A stretch of 64,000 nucleotides of DNA from Rhizobium sp. 18055 (GTDB lineage: Bacteria > Pseudomonadota > Alphaproteobacteria > Rhizobiales > Rhizobiaceae): positions 298,333 to 362,332 of the forward strand of contig NZ_CACSKD010000005.1 in NCBI RefSeq assembly GCF_902706285.1, given 5' to 3'. This document shows, in pieces, positions 44,076 to 51,152 of the stretch (positions are counted from its first letter, which is position 1; each line of letters starts with the position of its first letter). A program made the position numbers and the translations under genes. The notes beneath the pieces are model-generated. The model saw only the letters and a list, made by a program, of their open reading frames with translations. It did not search any database and was not told the origin of the DNA.

Positions 44076-44558
44076 TCAGGCGATAGCGATGATTTCCAGT
44101 TCCCTGTCGCCGGCGTCGATCACGTCGCCGACGGCCCTGCCCATCAGATAGCGGGCCACAGGCGAGACGAAGGAAATCGAGCCGGTCTTCGGGTCGGCTT
44201 CGTCTTCGCCGACGATGCGATAGGTCTGGATGCGGCCGTCGTCGCGGCTGAAGGTAACGGTGCTGCCGAAGGCGACAATGTCGGATGAGACGGGAGCCGG
44301 GACAAGTTGAGCGGTGTGAACCCTAGCGGCGAAATAGCGAAGGTCGCGCAAGGGGTTTGCGCCCTGGCGGCGACGTTCGTTGACGTCTTCGATGCCGGTC
44401 GTCGCATCATAGGCGGCGCGGGCCTGCTGCAGCTGCAGCTCCAACGCCTTCAGCCCGGCTTCCGTCACCAGGTTCGGATGCTCCGAAATCGGGCGGTCGG
44501 GCAGCAGGGTTTCCGAGGCAGTCTCGAAACTCTCTTCCTTGGTGAAGGCGACGGCCAA
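44076..44558 (-). CDS. GreA/GreB family elongation factor, TTG start
   Basis: A 160-residue transcription factor of the GreA/GreB family (or its Rnk-like branch). The N-terminal coiled-coil region contains NLVTEAGLKALELQLQQAR and NERRRQGANPLRDLRYFAARV; the C-terminal FKBP-like domain contains FGSTVTFSRDDGRIQTYRIVGEDEADPKTGSISFVSPVARYLMG in outline. It would insert into the RNA polymerase secondary channel to rescue stalled complexes. Start TTG 44558 is chosen because GGAG is 7 bases upstream and it restores AVAFTKEESFETASETLLPDRPIS, the usual family N-terminus; ATG 44651 is not supported. Confidence 0.88.
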   Translation of the reverse strand: MAVAFTKEESFETASETLLPDRPISEHPNLVTEAGLKALELQLQQARAAYDATTGIEDVNERRRQGANPLRDLRYFAARVHTAQLVPAPVSSDIVAFGSTVTFSRDDGRIQTYRIVGEDEADPKTGSISFVSPVARYLMGRAVGDVIDAGDRELEIIAIA

Positions 44559-44740
44559 TCTTCCACTCCGTTTGCGCGCGGGTTGCGCGTGTATCTCAGG
44601 GGCGCATGCCCCGCATGTCTGTCGGCGCATGCTTATACCGACAATGCGCAAGCTGCCAATCGCGATAGGTCAGGTGGCCGACGAGCATTGACCGCCAGGG
44701 CCACATTCCGCCGGTGGCAGACATCTGCTGGGGACTATTC

Positions 44741-45010
44741 CTATGCCTTGTCGGTGAGCCAGACTTTGGGGGCGCCAAGCACGCCACCGGTGCGCATCGC
44801 CGTTCTCAGCTCTTCGAGCTGGCCGAAAGCCTGGGCCGCTTCCAGCGTGGCGAACTCGTGGGTCACGGTCACATCGTTGGGATTGTCGGCAGCCCTGTAG
44901 ACGGCATCGGCGATCACGCCATTGGCTTTCTGGACGGGGGCGAATGCATCGTAAGTCTTGCGCCAGGTGGCGTAGTCGGACACTTCATGCCTTACGAACA
45001 ATGTCGTCAT
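44741..45010 (-). CDS. ABM/Dabb-like small protein
   Basis: An 89-residue protein with a ferredoxin-like alpha+beta pattern: MTTLFVRHEVSDYATWRKTYDAFAPVQKANGV, NDVTVTHEFATLEAAQAFGQLEELRTAM and an end KVWLTDKA. It resembles the antibiotic-biosynthesis-monooxygenase/dimeric barrel superfamily of cyclase-like proteins. Function unknown. GGGAGG is 5 bases upstream of ATG 45010; the frame to 45031 is less well supported. Same strand as the GreA-type gene. Confidence 0.78.
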   Translation of the reverse strand: MTTLFVRHEVSDYATWRKTYDAFAPVQKANGVIADAVYRAADNPNDVTVTHEFATLEAAQAFGQLEELRTAMRTGGVLGAPKVWLTDKA

Positions 45011-45347
45011 GTCATCCTCCCAAAATGGCATTTACAGATTTCGCCGGTCTAAATGTCGCTGGTCTAAATCGCGCGGGCCAAAACCGCCTGACCCGCCAGC
45101 TTCGGCGCCAACGACATTGCCCGGGCGCACCCGAGCGCAGTCTCAGCGTAACGCCTGCCGGCCGGCAGCCAGATCCGCAGCGTGTTGCGGAGCCGGCGCA
45201 AGCGTATCATGGAAAAGGTCTTCACGCGTGGGGAAACATCAAGCGTGCCGACAGGCCGGATCGTCCCGGCGTGCAGCCGACGCGCGGGATCAACCGGCGC
45301 TGGCGAGACAAGGCCTCGCTACGCCTATCGAGCCACCGCCATCCGGC
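45011..45347. other. Gap without gene
   Basis: A 337-base gap between the ABM-like gene and the MYG1 gene. It contains two copies of GGTCTAAAT 14 bases apart (45045-45067) and otherwise nothing I can assign. Confidence 0.4.
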
Positions 45348-46265
45348 TCAGGCGCTGGTGGCTTCCGTTACGGCGATCTCGGCCATGGCGAGTGCTGCTT
45401 CACGGGTCTTGGCGGCGGCAACGAAGCGGCCGTTGTGACAGAAGCTGGCGCCCTTGACGCCGGAAGCCGCTTCCAGATCGCCATTGGTGAGGCCTGCCCA
45501 GGCGGCGGGGAGATCGGCGCGGACCGCAAAACCTTCATCGTCGCGACGGATCGTGGTCAGGCACCAATCCTTGTCACGCGGGTGGACGACAAAGAGCAGG
45601 TGATCGGCACCGGCCTTGACGACAGCCGGGCGGAACGGCATTCCCATCGGCAGCTCGAGAACACGGTTTTCGCCGGCATCGACGATCGCCTGGTGAACGA
45701 GCGCCTCGGCACGCAATTTTGCGGCGCTCTTGGCGATCCGCGCCTCGACGAAGCTGCGGGCGATGGCAAGGGCGACGTGGAAAGCGCGATCGTCGGCCTC
45801 GGGGTCGGTCTCGTCGAAAACCGGCTTCAGCGCTTCCAGCAGTGCCGGCAGCGTCAGGCCTGCCAATGGCCCGGACGGGCTGAGCGCGCCATTGTCCATC
45901 AGATCGATCGGCAGCACGAAGCTCAGGTCGAATGAGGCATGTACCAGCTCGATATTGTCTTCGGGCAGGTTGCTGGCGGCCAGATAGTCGCGGCCGTAGT
46001 GCTTCCAGATCAATCCGAACGAGCTGTATGGCTGCTCATCGTCGCGCAACGGCGCGCCACGCTGATGATGGTCGAAGATCTGCGCTGCGGCATCATAAGC
46101 GCCGCCGACATCGTAGATGATACGGTCTGCACCAGGCGTGATCCATTCCGGCGAGCGGCTGCGGACGATGCGCGCGTCGGGAAACAGCCGGGTGAGGATG
46201 ACGCTGGAGAGCAGCTCGTCGGCATGGAAGCCACCGGAATGGGTGACGAGGAAATCTGGGATCAT
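45348..46265 (-). CDS. MYG1 family protein
   Basis: A 305-residue MYG1 (UPF0160) family protein of the DHH-type hydrolase superfamily. It starts with FLVTHSGGFHADELLSSVIL, followed by RIIYDVGGAYDAAAQIFDHHQRG with the DHH motif and PYSSFGLIWKHYGRDYL; the C-terminal domain ends in SFCHNGRFVAAAKTREAALAMAE. Eukaryotic MYG1 is a mitochondrial/nuclear 3'-5' RNA exonuclease; bacterial members are little studied, so RNA processing is only possible. ATG 46265 is chosen; a 22-base duplication lies just upstream. Confidence 0.93.
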   Translation of the reverse strand: MIPDFLVTHSGGFHADELLSSVILTRLFPDARIVRSRSPEWITPGADRIIYDVGGAYDAAAQIFDHHQRGAPLRDDEQPYSSFGLIWKHYGRDYLAASNLPEDNIELVHASFDLSFVLPIDLMDNGALSPSGPLAGLTLPALLEALKPVFDETDPEADDRAFHVALAIARSFVEARIAKSAAKLRAEALVHQAIVDAGENRVLELPMGMPFRPAVVKAGADHLLFVVHPRDKDWCLTTIRRDDEGFAVRADLPAAWAGLTNGDLEAASGVKGASFCHNGRFVAAAKTREAALAMAEIAVTEATSA

Positions 46266-46767
46266 GCCGGGATGGGCCTTGTTGTTTGCACTGGAGATGC
46301 GTGAGGTTCGCACTGGAGATGCTTGAGGTTCGCACCAGATAGCCCATTGCCGGAGGCCAACTCAACCCGTCATTTGCCGATTTGGCGCAGTTGTTGCTTT
46401 AGATACCGCGAATTGACGTCTTTCTTGCTTCGAAGACCACCGGCGTTTGCTACAGCCACCGGAACAGGGCTTTTCCCCTGCGGTCGATACGATGAAGGGC
46501 GATCGGTCCCGAGCGGCCGCTGGAAGTATCGAAGAGCCGAAGATTGGCGTTGCCCGCCACCAGCGCCAGGAAGCGCGGGCATCCGCGGATGGTGCCGCCG
46601 ATCTCGTTCTCCGTGAAAATGCACGGCCTCGAGAGGGCCGTCCCATACACGTTCATTCGTCCACTTCTCGGCATGCGCAATTCCTATCGCTTTGCGCTTG
46701 CCTCTAAGCCAGCTGTGCTTCGCTGGTGTGACAGTTTTAAAATAGTTTGGGAGGGCTGGCTGGGCGC
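46266..46767. other. Gap with duplication and doubtful small frame
   Basis: This 502-base region between MarR and MYG1 genes contains the 22-base tandem duplication (46289-46332). A minus-strand frame of 68 codons (46450-46656) exists but has no clear ribosome binding site or known family, so I list it here and do not annotate it as a gene. Confidence 0.4.
46289..46332 (+). repeat. 22-base tandem duplication
   Basis: CACTGGAGATGCGTGAGGTT plus CG is directly repeated with one G-to-T change. It lies 24 bases upstream of the MYG1 start codon, in its leader or promoter. Confidence 0.9.
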
Positions 46768-47199
46768 TTACAACTTCTTGGCATTCTCCAGCAGCCGGCG
46801 AATATATTCCAGCGTCAGTTCCCGCTCGAAGGTCTTGAAACCGTCGAACAGCGCGAGGTCGGCCTCGCGTGCGGCTGATACGGCGTCGTTTTCCATGGTC
46901 TTGGCGCGGGGTGTCAGGAACACCAGCTGGGCGCGCTTGTCGGTCGGGTGCGGCCGCCGCTCGATCAAACCATCGCGCTCCATGCGCGACAAGGTATTCG
47001 CCATCGTTGCCTGCTCGATATCGACACGAGCCAGCAGCTGCTTCTGCGTCAGTCCATCATCGGCCCACAATTCGAGGAGAACCGGGAACTGGCCCGGCGA
47101 AAAACCCAGCGTTGCCGCGCGCTGTTGCAGCGAGCGGGCAAAGCCCTTGGCCAGCTGACTGGCAAGATAGGCGCCAGAGTCCATTCGATCCGATCCCAT
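46768..47199 (-). CDS. MarR family transcriptional regulator
   Basis: A 143-residue MarR regulator: YLASQLAKGFARSLQQRAATLGFSPGQFPVLLELW, the recognition region LTQKQLLARVDIEQATMANTLSRMERDGLIERR and the wing HPTDKRAQLVFLTPRAK. Start ATG 47199 or 47184 are both possible; neither has a strong Shine-Dalgarno. The imperfect palindrome TTGCAAACTAGGCGCAA (47201-47217) just upstream could be its own operator. No divergent partner gene is obvious, so its targets are unknown. Confidence 0.9.
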   Translation of the reverse strand: MGSDRMDSGAYLASQLAKGFARSLQQRAATLGFSPGQFPVLLELWADDGLTQKQLLARVDIEQATMANTLSRMERDGLIERRPHPTDKRAQLVFLTPRAKTMENDAVSAAREADLALFDGFKTFERELTLEYIRRLLENAKKL

Positions 47200-47200
47200 G

Positions 47201-47217
47201 TTGCAAACTAGGCGCAA
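47201..47217. promoter_or_regulatory. Possible MarR autoregulatory operator
   Basis: TTGCAAACTAGGCGCAA has pairing outer ends (TTGC/GCAA) and lies immediately upstream of the MarR gene start. The arms are short; assignment is tentative. Confidence 0.3.
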
Positions 47218-47409
47218 AACTCCGCCCCGAGCAATGCACAAATCGTATGCGATGCATCAAAAACAATTCATCCGCATTCATGAGGATTTCGCAGTCTGCG
47301 CACAACCAGAGCAAGCACTGCGTCCCCTGCTGCATTCTGCCTGCGCCGAAGGGTATCCATCTTCCCAACAGACGAAGCATCCGCAGTCACAAGGCTTGAG
47401 ATAGTGCAG

Positions 47410-47451
47410 AAAAACAAAGCCGCCATAGCCTGGAGGTCCGGCTATGGCGGC
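47410..47451 (-). terminator. Strong Rho-independent terminator of candidate sRNA
   Basis: 12-base perfect stem (47419-47430 with 47440-47451), 9-base loop and TTTGTTTTT tail on the minus strand. Confidence 0.85.
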
Positions 47452-47570
47452 TTCAAATTGGGGACAAAGGCCCGGAGAGGGGATGAGGCCTTTGTCCAAG
47501 TCCAATGCGGCGGGGGACGAGCCGGCAATCAGACCCTCGACGCGACCAGAAGTCATCGTCGGTGATATTT
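47410..47570 (-). ncRNA. Candidate two-hairpin small RNA with C-rich loops
   Basis: On the minus strand a first hairpin pairs GGACAAAGGCC with GGCCTTTGTCC (47497-47487 with 47472-47462; 11-base stem) around a loop rich in CCCCTCTCC. A second hairpin pairs GCCGCCATAGCC with GGCTATGGCGGC (12 bases) around a loop containing ACCTCC and is followed by TTTGTTTTT, a strong terminator. No minus-strand protein gene leads into it. Anti-Shine-Dalgarno-like loops plus terminator are typical of rhizobial trans-acting sRNAs. The 5' end is estimated from an AT-rich region near 47570. Confidence 0.55.
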
Positions 47571-47883
47571 ATTTGTAGTTCCGAATGTGGCTTTTCAAGG
47601 GAAAGAAAAGAATTGACTATTACATTTTGGTAACAGTCCAGTGATGGCGGCGACGCGATTACGCAGCGGGAGGCGGCAGCCGTCCGGCGAGGCGCTCCAG
47701 TTCGCTGACGCGGTCGGCCAGCCCTCTTTGAACGCAGCCACAATGTATGGGCTGAGAGAGCGCGAAACAAGCCGCTGCTATTGAGGGTATCGCTGCCTTT
47801 TCAAGGCATCGAAGCATGTGCGCAACCTTGCTTCCCCTTAACTTTATATGGACCTCCGGGGACTGCCGCGCTATCCATGCGCC

Positions 47884-50880
47884 ATGAAAAAAGGCGATCA
47901 TCTTTTCCTTGTCGACGGCTCCGGGTTTATCTTCCGTGCCTTCCATGCCCTGCCACCGCTGACGCGCAAATCGGACGGATTGCCCGTCGGCGCCGTGTCG
48001 GGTTTCTGCAACATGCTGTGGAAGCTTCTGACCGAGGCGCGCGACACCTCGGTCGGCGTGACGCCGACGCATCTGGCAGTCATTTTCGACTATTCGTCGA
48101 AGACCTTCCGCAAGGATCTCTACGACGCCTACAAGGCCAACCGCTCGGCACCGCCGGAAGAGCTGGTGCCGCAGTTCGGGCTGATCCGCCAGGCGACACG
48201 CGCCTTCAACCTTCCCTGCATCGAGACCGAGGGTTTCGAGGCCGACGACATCATTGCCACCTATGCCCGGCAGGCCGAGGCGCTCGGCGCCGACGTCACC
48301 ATCGTCTCGTCGGACAAGGACCTGATGCAGCTGGTGACTGATAACGTCCACATGTACGACAGCATGAAGGACAAGCAGATCGGCATCGCCGATGTCATCG
48401 AGAAGTGGGGCGTGCCGCCCGAAAAGATGATCGACCTGCAGGCGATGACCGGCGATTCCGTCGATAACGTGCCGGGGATACCCGGCATCGGCCCGAAGAC
48501 TGCGGCAACGCTCTTGGCCGAATATGGCGACCTCGACACGCTGCTTTCGCGCGCCACCGAGATCAAGCAGGAGAAGCGCCGGCAGACGATCATCGAGAAT
48601 GCCGACAAGGCGCGGCTGTCGCGCGAACTCGTCAAGCTCAGGACCGACGTGCCGCTCGATATCGCCGTCGAGAGCCTGGTGCTGGAGCCGCAGGACGGGC
48701 CAAAGCTGATCGGCTTCCTGAAATCGATGCAGTTCACCAGCCTGACGCGGCGCGTGGCCGATGCCTGCGATTGCGATGCCAATGCGATCGATGCCGTCGA
48801 TGTGGTCGTCGAGTGGGGTGCGAATGCGCATGGTCCTGATCTCGACGTCGAAAAGCCGGCGCCGGTTGCCGGTGGCACGCCCGAGATCGTCGGCGAGGCT
48901 GTTGCCGTGCCTGCGAGGGCCAATAGCGCAGTACCCGAGGGCAGCTATTCGCCGGTCGATTTCGCCAATGCGCGGGCCGAGGCCTTCGCCAACCTGCCGA
49001 TCGACCATTCGCATTATGTGACGATCCGCGACGTGGCGACGCTGGACCAATGGATCGCCGAAGCGCGGGAGACCGGGCTGGTCGGCTTCGACACCGAAAC
49101 CACCTCGCTGGATGCGATGCAGGCCGAACTGGTCGGCTTCTCGCTGGCGCTGGCCGATAACGCCAAGAGCCCCAACGGCACCAGCATCCACGCCGCCTAT
49201 GTGCCGCTGGCGCACAAGACGGGCGTCGGCGACCTCTTGGGCGGAGGCATGGCCGAGAACCAGATCGCCATGCGCGACGCGCTGCCGCGGCTGAAGGCGC
49301 TGCTGGAGGACCAGTCGGTGCTGAAGGTGGCGCAGAACCTGAAATACGACTACCTCTTGATGAAGCGTTACGGCGTCGAGACCAGGAATTTCGACGATAC
49401 GATGCTGATCTCCTACGTGCTCGATGCCGGCACCGGCGCGCATGGGATGGATCCGCTGTCGGAGAAATTCCTCAACCACAAGCCGATCGCCTACAAGGAC
49501 GTGGCCGGCAGCGGCAAGTCGAATGTCACCTTCGATCTGGTCGATATCGACCGGGCGACGCGCTATGCGGCCGAGGATGCGGACGTGACGCTGCGCTTGT
49601 GGATGGTGCTGAAGCCGCGGCTGGCGGCCGAGAAGCTGACCACCGTCTATGAGCGGCTGGAGCGGCCTTTGCTGCCTGTTCTGGCGCATATGGAAGCGCG
49701 CGGCATCACCGTTGACCGGCAGATCCTGTCGCGGCTCTCGGGCGAACTGGCGCAGGGTGCGGCGGGGCTCGAGGACGAGATCTACAAGCTCGCCGGCGAG
49801 CGCTTCAACATCGGCTCGCCGAAGCAGCTCGGCGACATTCTGTTCGGCAAGATGGGGCTTTCGGGCGGCACCAAGACCAAGACCGGGCAATGGTCGACGT
49901 CAGCCAGCGTGCTGGAGGATCTGGCCGCGGTCGGGCTGGAGCTGCCGCGCAAGATCGTCGACTGGCGGCAGCTGACCAAGCTGAAATCCACCTATACCGA
50001 CGCGCTGCCCGGCTATATCCACCCCGAGACCAAGCGGGTGCACACTTCCTACTCGCTGGCATCGACCACCACGGGCCGGCTGTCCTCGTCGGAACCGAAC
50101 CTACAGAACATTCCGGTGCGCACCGCCGAAGGCCGCAAGATCCGCACCGCCTTCATCTCGACCCCCGGCCACAAGCTGATCTCGGCCGACTACAGCCAGA
50201 TCGAGTTGCGGGTGCTTGCCCATGTGGCCGAAATCCCGCAGCTGACGCAGGCATTCGCCGATGGCATCGACATTCACGCGATGACGGCTTCGGAGATGTT
50301 CGGCGTGCCGGTCGAGGGGATGCCGTCGGATGTGCGCCGCCGCGCCAAGGCGATCAACTTCGGCATCATCTACGGCATCTCGGCCTTCGGCCTTGCCAAC
50401 CAGCTGTCGATCGAGCGCTCGGAAGCCAGCGACTACATCAAGAAGTATTTCGAACGCTTCCCCGGCATTCGCGACTACATGGACAGTACCAAGCAGCTGG
50501 CCCGCGACAAGGGCTATGTCGAGACGATCTTCGGACGGCGAATCAACTATCCGGAGATCCGCTCCTCCAACCCGTCGGTGCGCGCCTTCAACGAGCGGGC
50601 GGCGATCAACGCGCCGATCCAGGGATCGGCTGCCGACGTGATCCGCCGGGCGATGATCAAGATGGAACCGGCGCTCGACGCAACGGGCCTTGGCGAGCGG
50701 GTGCGGATGCTGCTGCAGGTGCACGACGAACTGATCTTCGAGGTCGAGGACGCGGACGTCGACAAGGCGATGCCGACCATTGTTTCGGTGATGGAAAACG
50801 CCACCATGCCCTCACTGGAAATGCGGGTTCCGCTGAAGGTGGACGCGCGCGCTGCCAGCAACTGGGACGAGGCGCATTAG
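47884..50880 (+). CDS. polA: DNA polymerase I
   Basis: 998-residue DNA polymerase I for Okazaki-fragment processing and repair. The 5'-nuclease domain (about 1-290) begins FLVDGSGFIFRAFHALPP and contains VPGIPGIGPKTA; the 3'-5' exonuclease domain has its first acidic motif intact (VGFDTETTSLDAM); the polymerase domain has SADYSQIELRVLAHVA (motif A), RRRAKAINFGIIYG (motif B) and LLQVHDELIFEV (motif C). A Pro/Ala/Val-rich linker near residues 310-360 is longer than in E. coli. ATG 47884 is chosen by protein alignment; the ribosome binding site is weak. Its stop codon is part of the RIME-type element. Confidence 0.97.
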   Translation: MKKGDHLFLVDGSGFIFRAFHALPPLTRKSDGLPVGAVSGFCNMLWKLLTEARDTSVGVTPTHLAVIFDYSSKTFRKDLYDAYKANRSAPPEELVPQFGLIRQATRAFNLPCIETEGFEADDIIATYARQAEALGADVTIVSSDKDLMQLVTDNVHMYDSMKDKQIGIADVIEKWGVPPEKMIDLQAMTGDSVDNVPGIPGIGPKTAATLLAEYGDLDTLLSRATEIKQEKRRQTIIENADKARLSRELVKLRTDVPLDIAVESLVLEPQDGPKLIGFLKSMQFTSLTRRVADACDCDANAIDAVDVVVEWGANAHGPDLDVEKPAPVAGGTPEIVGEAVAVPARANSAVPEGSYSPVDFANARAEAFANLPIDHSHYVTIRDVATLDQWIAEARETGLVGFDTETTSLDAMQAELVGFSLALADNAKSPNGTSIHAAYVPLAHKTGVGDLLGGGMAENQIAMRDALPRLKALLEDQSVLKVAQNLKYDYLLMKRYGVETRNFDDTMLISYVLDAGTGAHGMDPLSEKFLNHKPIAYKDVAGSGKSNVTFDLVDIDRATRYAAEDADVTLRLWMVLKPRLAAEKLTTVYERLERPLLPVLAHMEARGITVDRQILSRLSGELAQGAAGLEDEIYKLAGERFNIGSPKQLGDILFGKMGLSGGTKTKTGQWSTSASVLEDLAAVGLELPRKIVDWRQLTKLKSTYTDALPGYIHPETKRVHTSYSLASTTTGRLSSSEPNLQNIPVRTAEGRKIRTAFISTPGHKLISADYSQIELRVLAHVAEIPQLTQAFADGIDIHAMTASEMFGVPVEGMPSDVRRRAKAINFGIIYGISAFGLANQLSIERSEASDYIKKYFERFPGIRDYMDSTKQLARDKGYVETIFGRRINYPEIRSSNPSVRAFNERAAINAPIQGSAADVIRRAMIKMEPALDATGLGERVRMLLQVHDELIFEVEDADVDKAMPTIVSVMENATMPSLEMRVPLKVDARAASNWDEAH

Positions 50881-50980
50881 AGCGCCGTGCGTTTGTGCGG
50901 ACGCACAAAAGACGCTCTAACTCTTTAAATCTACAGCATCGGCCCGAAAATCGGAATCGATTTTCGGGCCGATGCTGTAG
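50878..50980. repeat. RIME-type mosaic element with two palindromes
   Basis: A 103-base element composed of two palindromes: 50878-50919, whose ends TAGAGCG/CGCTCTA pair and whose interior includes TGCGT/ACGCA, and 50931-50980, where two 23-base arms beginning CTACAGCATCGGCCCG are perfect complements around GAAT. The size and two-palindrome structure match Rhizobium-specific intergenic mosaic elements (RIME1, about 108 bases). It includes the TAG stop codon of polA. Confidence 0.8.
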
Positions 50981-51152
50981 GCGCTTCGTCCAAAAATCGC
51001 TAAAATTTTCTTTATCACGTAAGCCACTGAAACAGCTCGACTTATGCCTGACTGCCTGTGTCACACAGAGGCAATCGGAAGGAACTTATTAACCTTCATT
51101 TCCTAAGCCGGAAGAGGATAATAGTTGCTAATCATGAGTGAGTAGCTGTCGT

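Larger units (their letters stand above)
47200..47883. other. Long gap with candidate sRNA
   Basis: A 684-base region between the MarR gene and polA. No protein gene is convincing. It contains the candidate small RNA on the minus strand (about 47410-47570) and an AT-rich stretch (47560-47640) likely to hold promoters. Confidence 0.5.

Noticed and set aside
46450..46656. 68-codon minus-strand frame upstream of the MarR gene
   Set aside because: Only a weak purine stretch before the ATG and no known family; could be real but unsupported.
47659..49890. 743-codon minus-strand frame
   Set aside because: Antisense to polA; Arg/His/Gln-rich with no domain.
49890..51092. 400-codon plus-strand frame
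   Set aside because: Overlaps polA in another frame and runs through the RIME-type element; no motif.
51134..51145. Tiny frame ATGAGTGAGTAG before ftsK as leader peptide
   Set aside because: Three codons only and no attenuator hairpin follows; probably chance.
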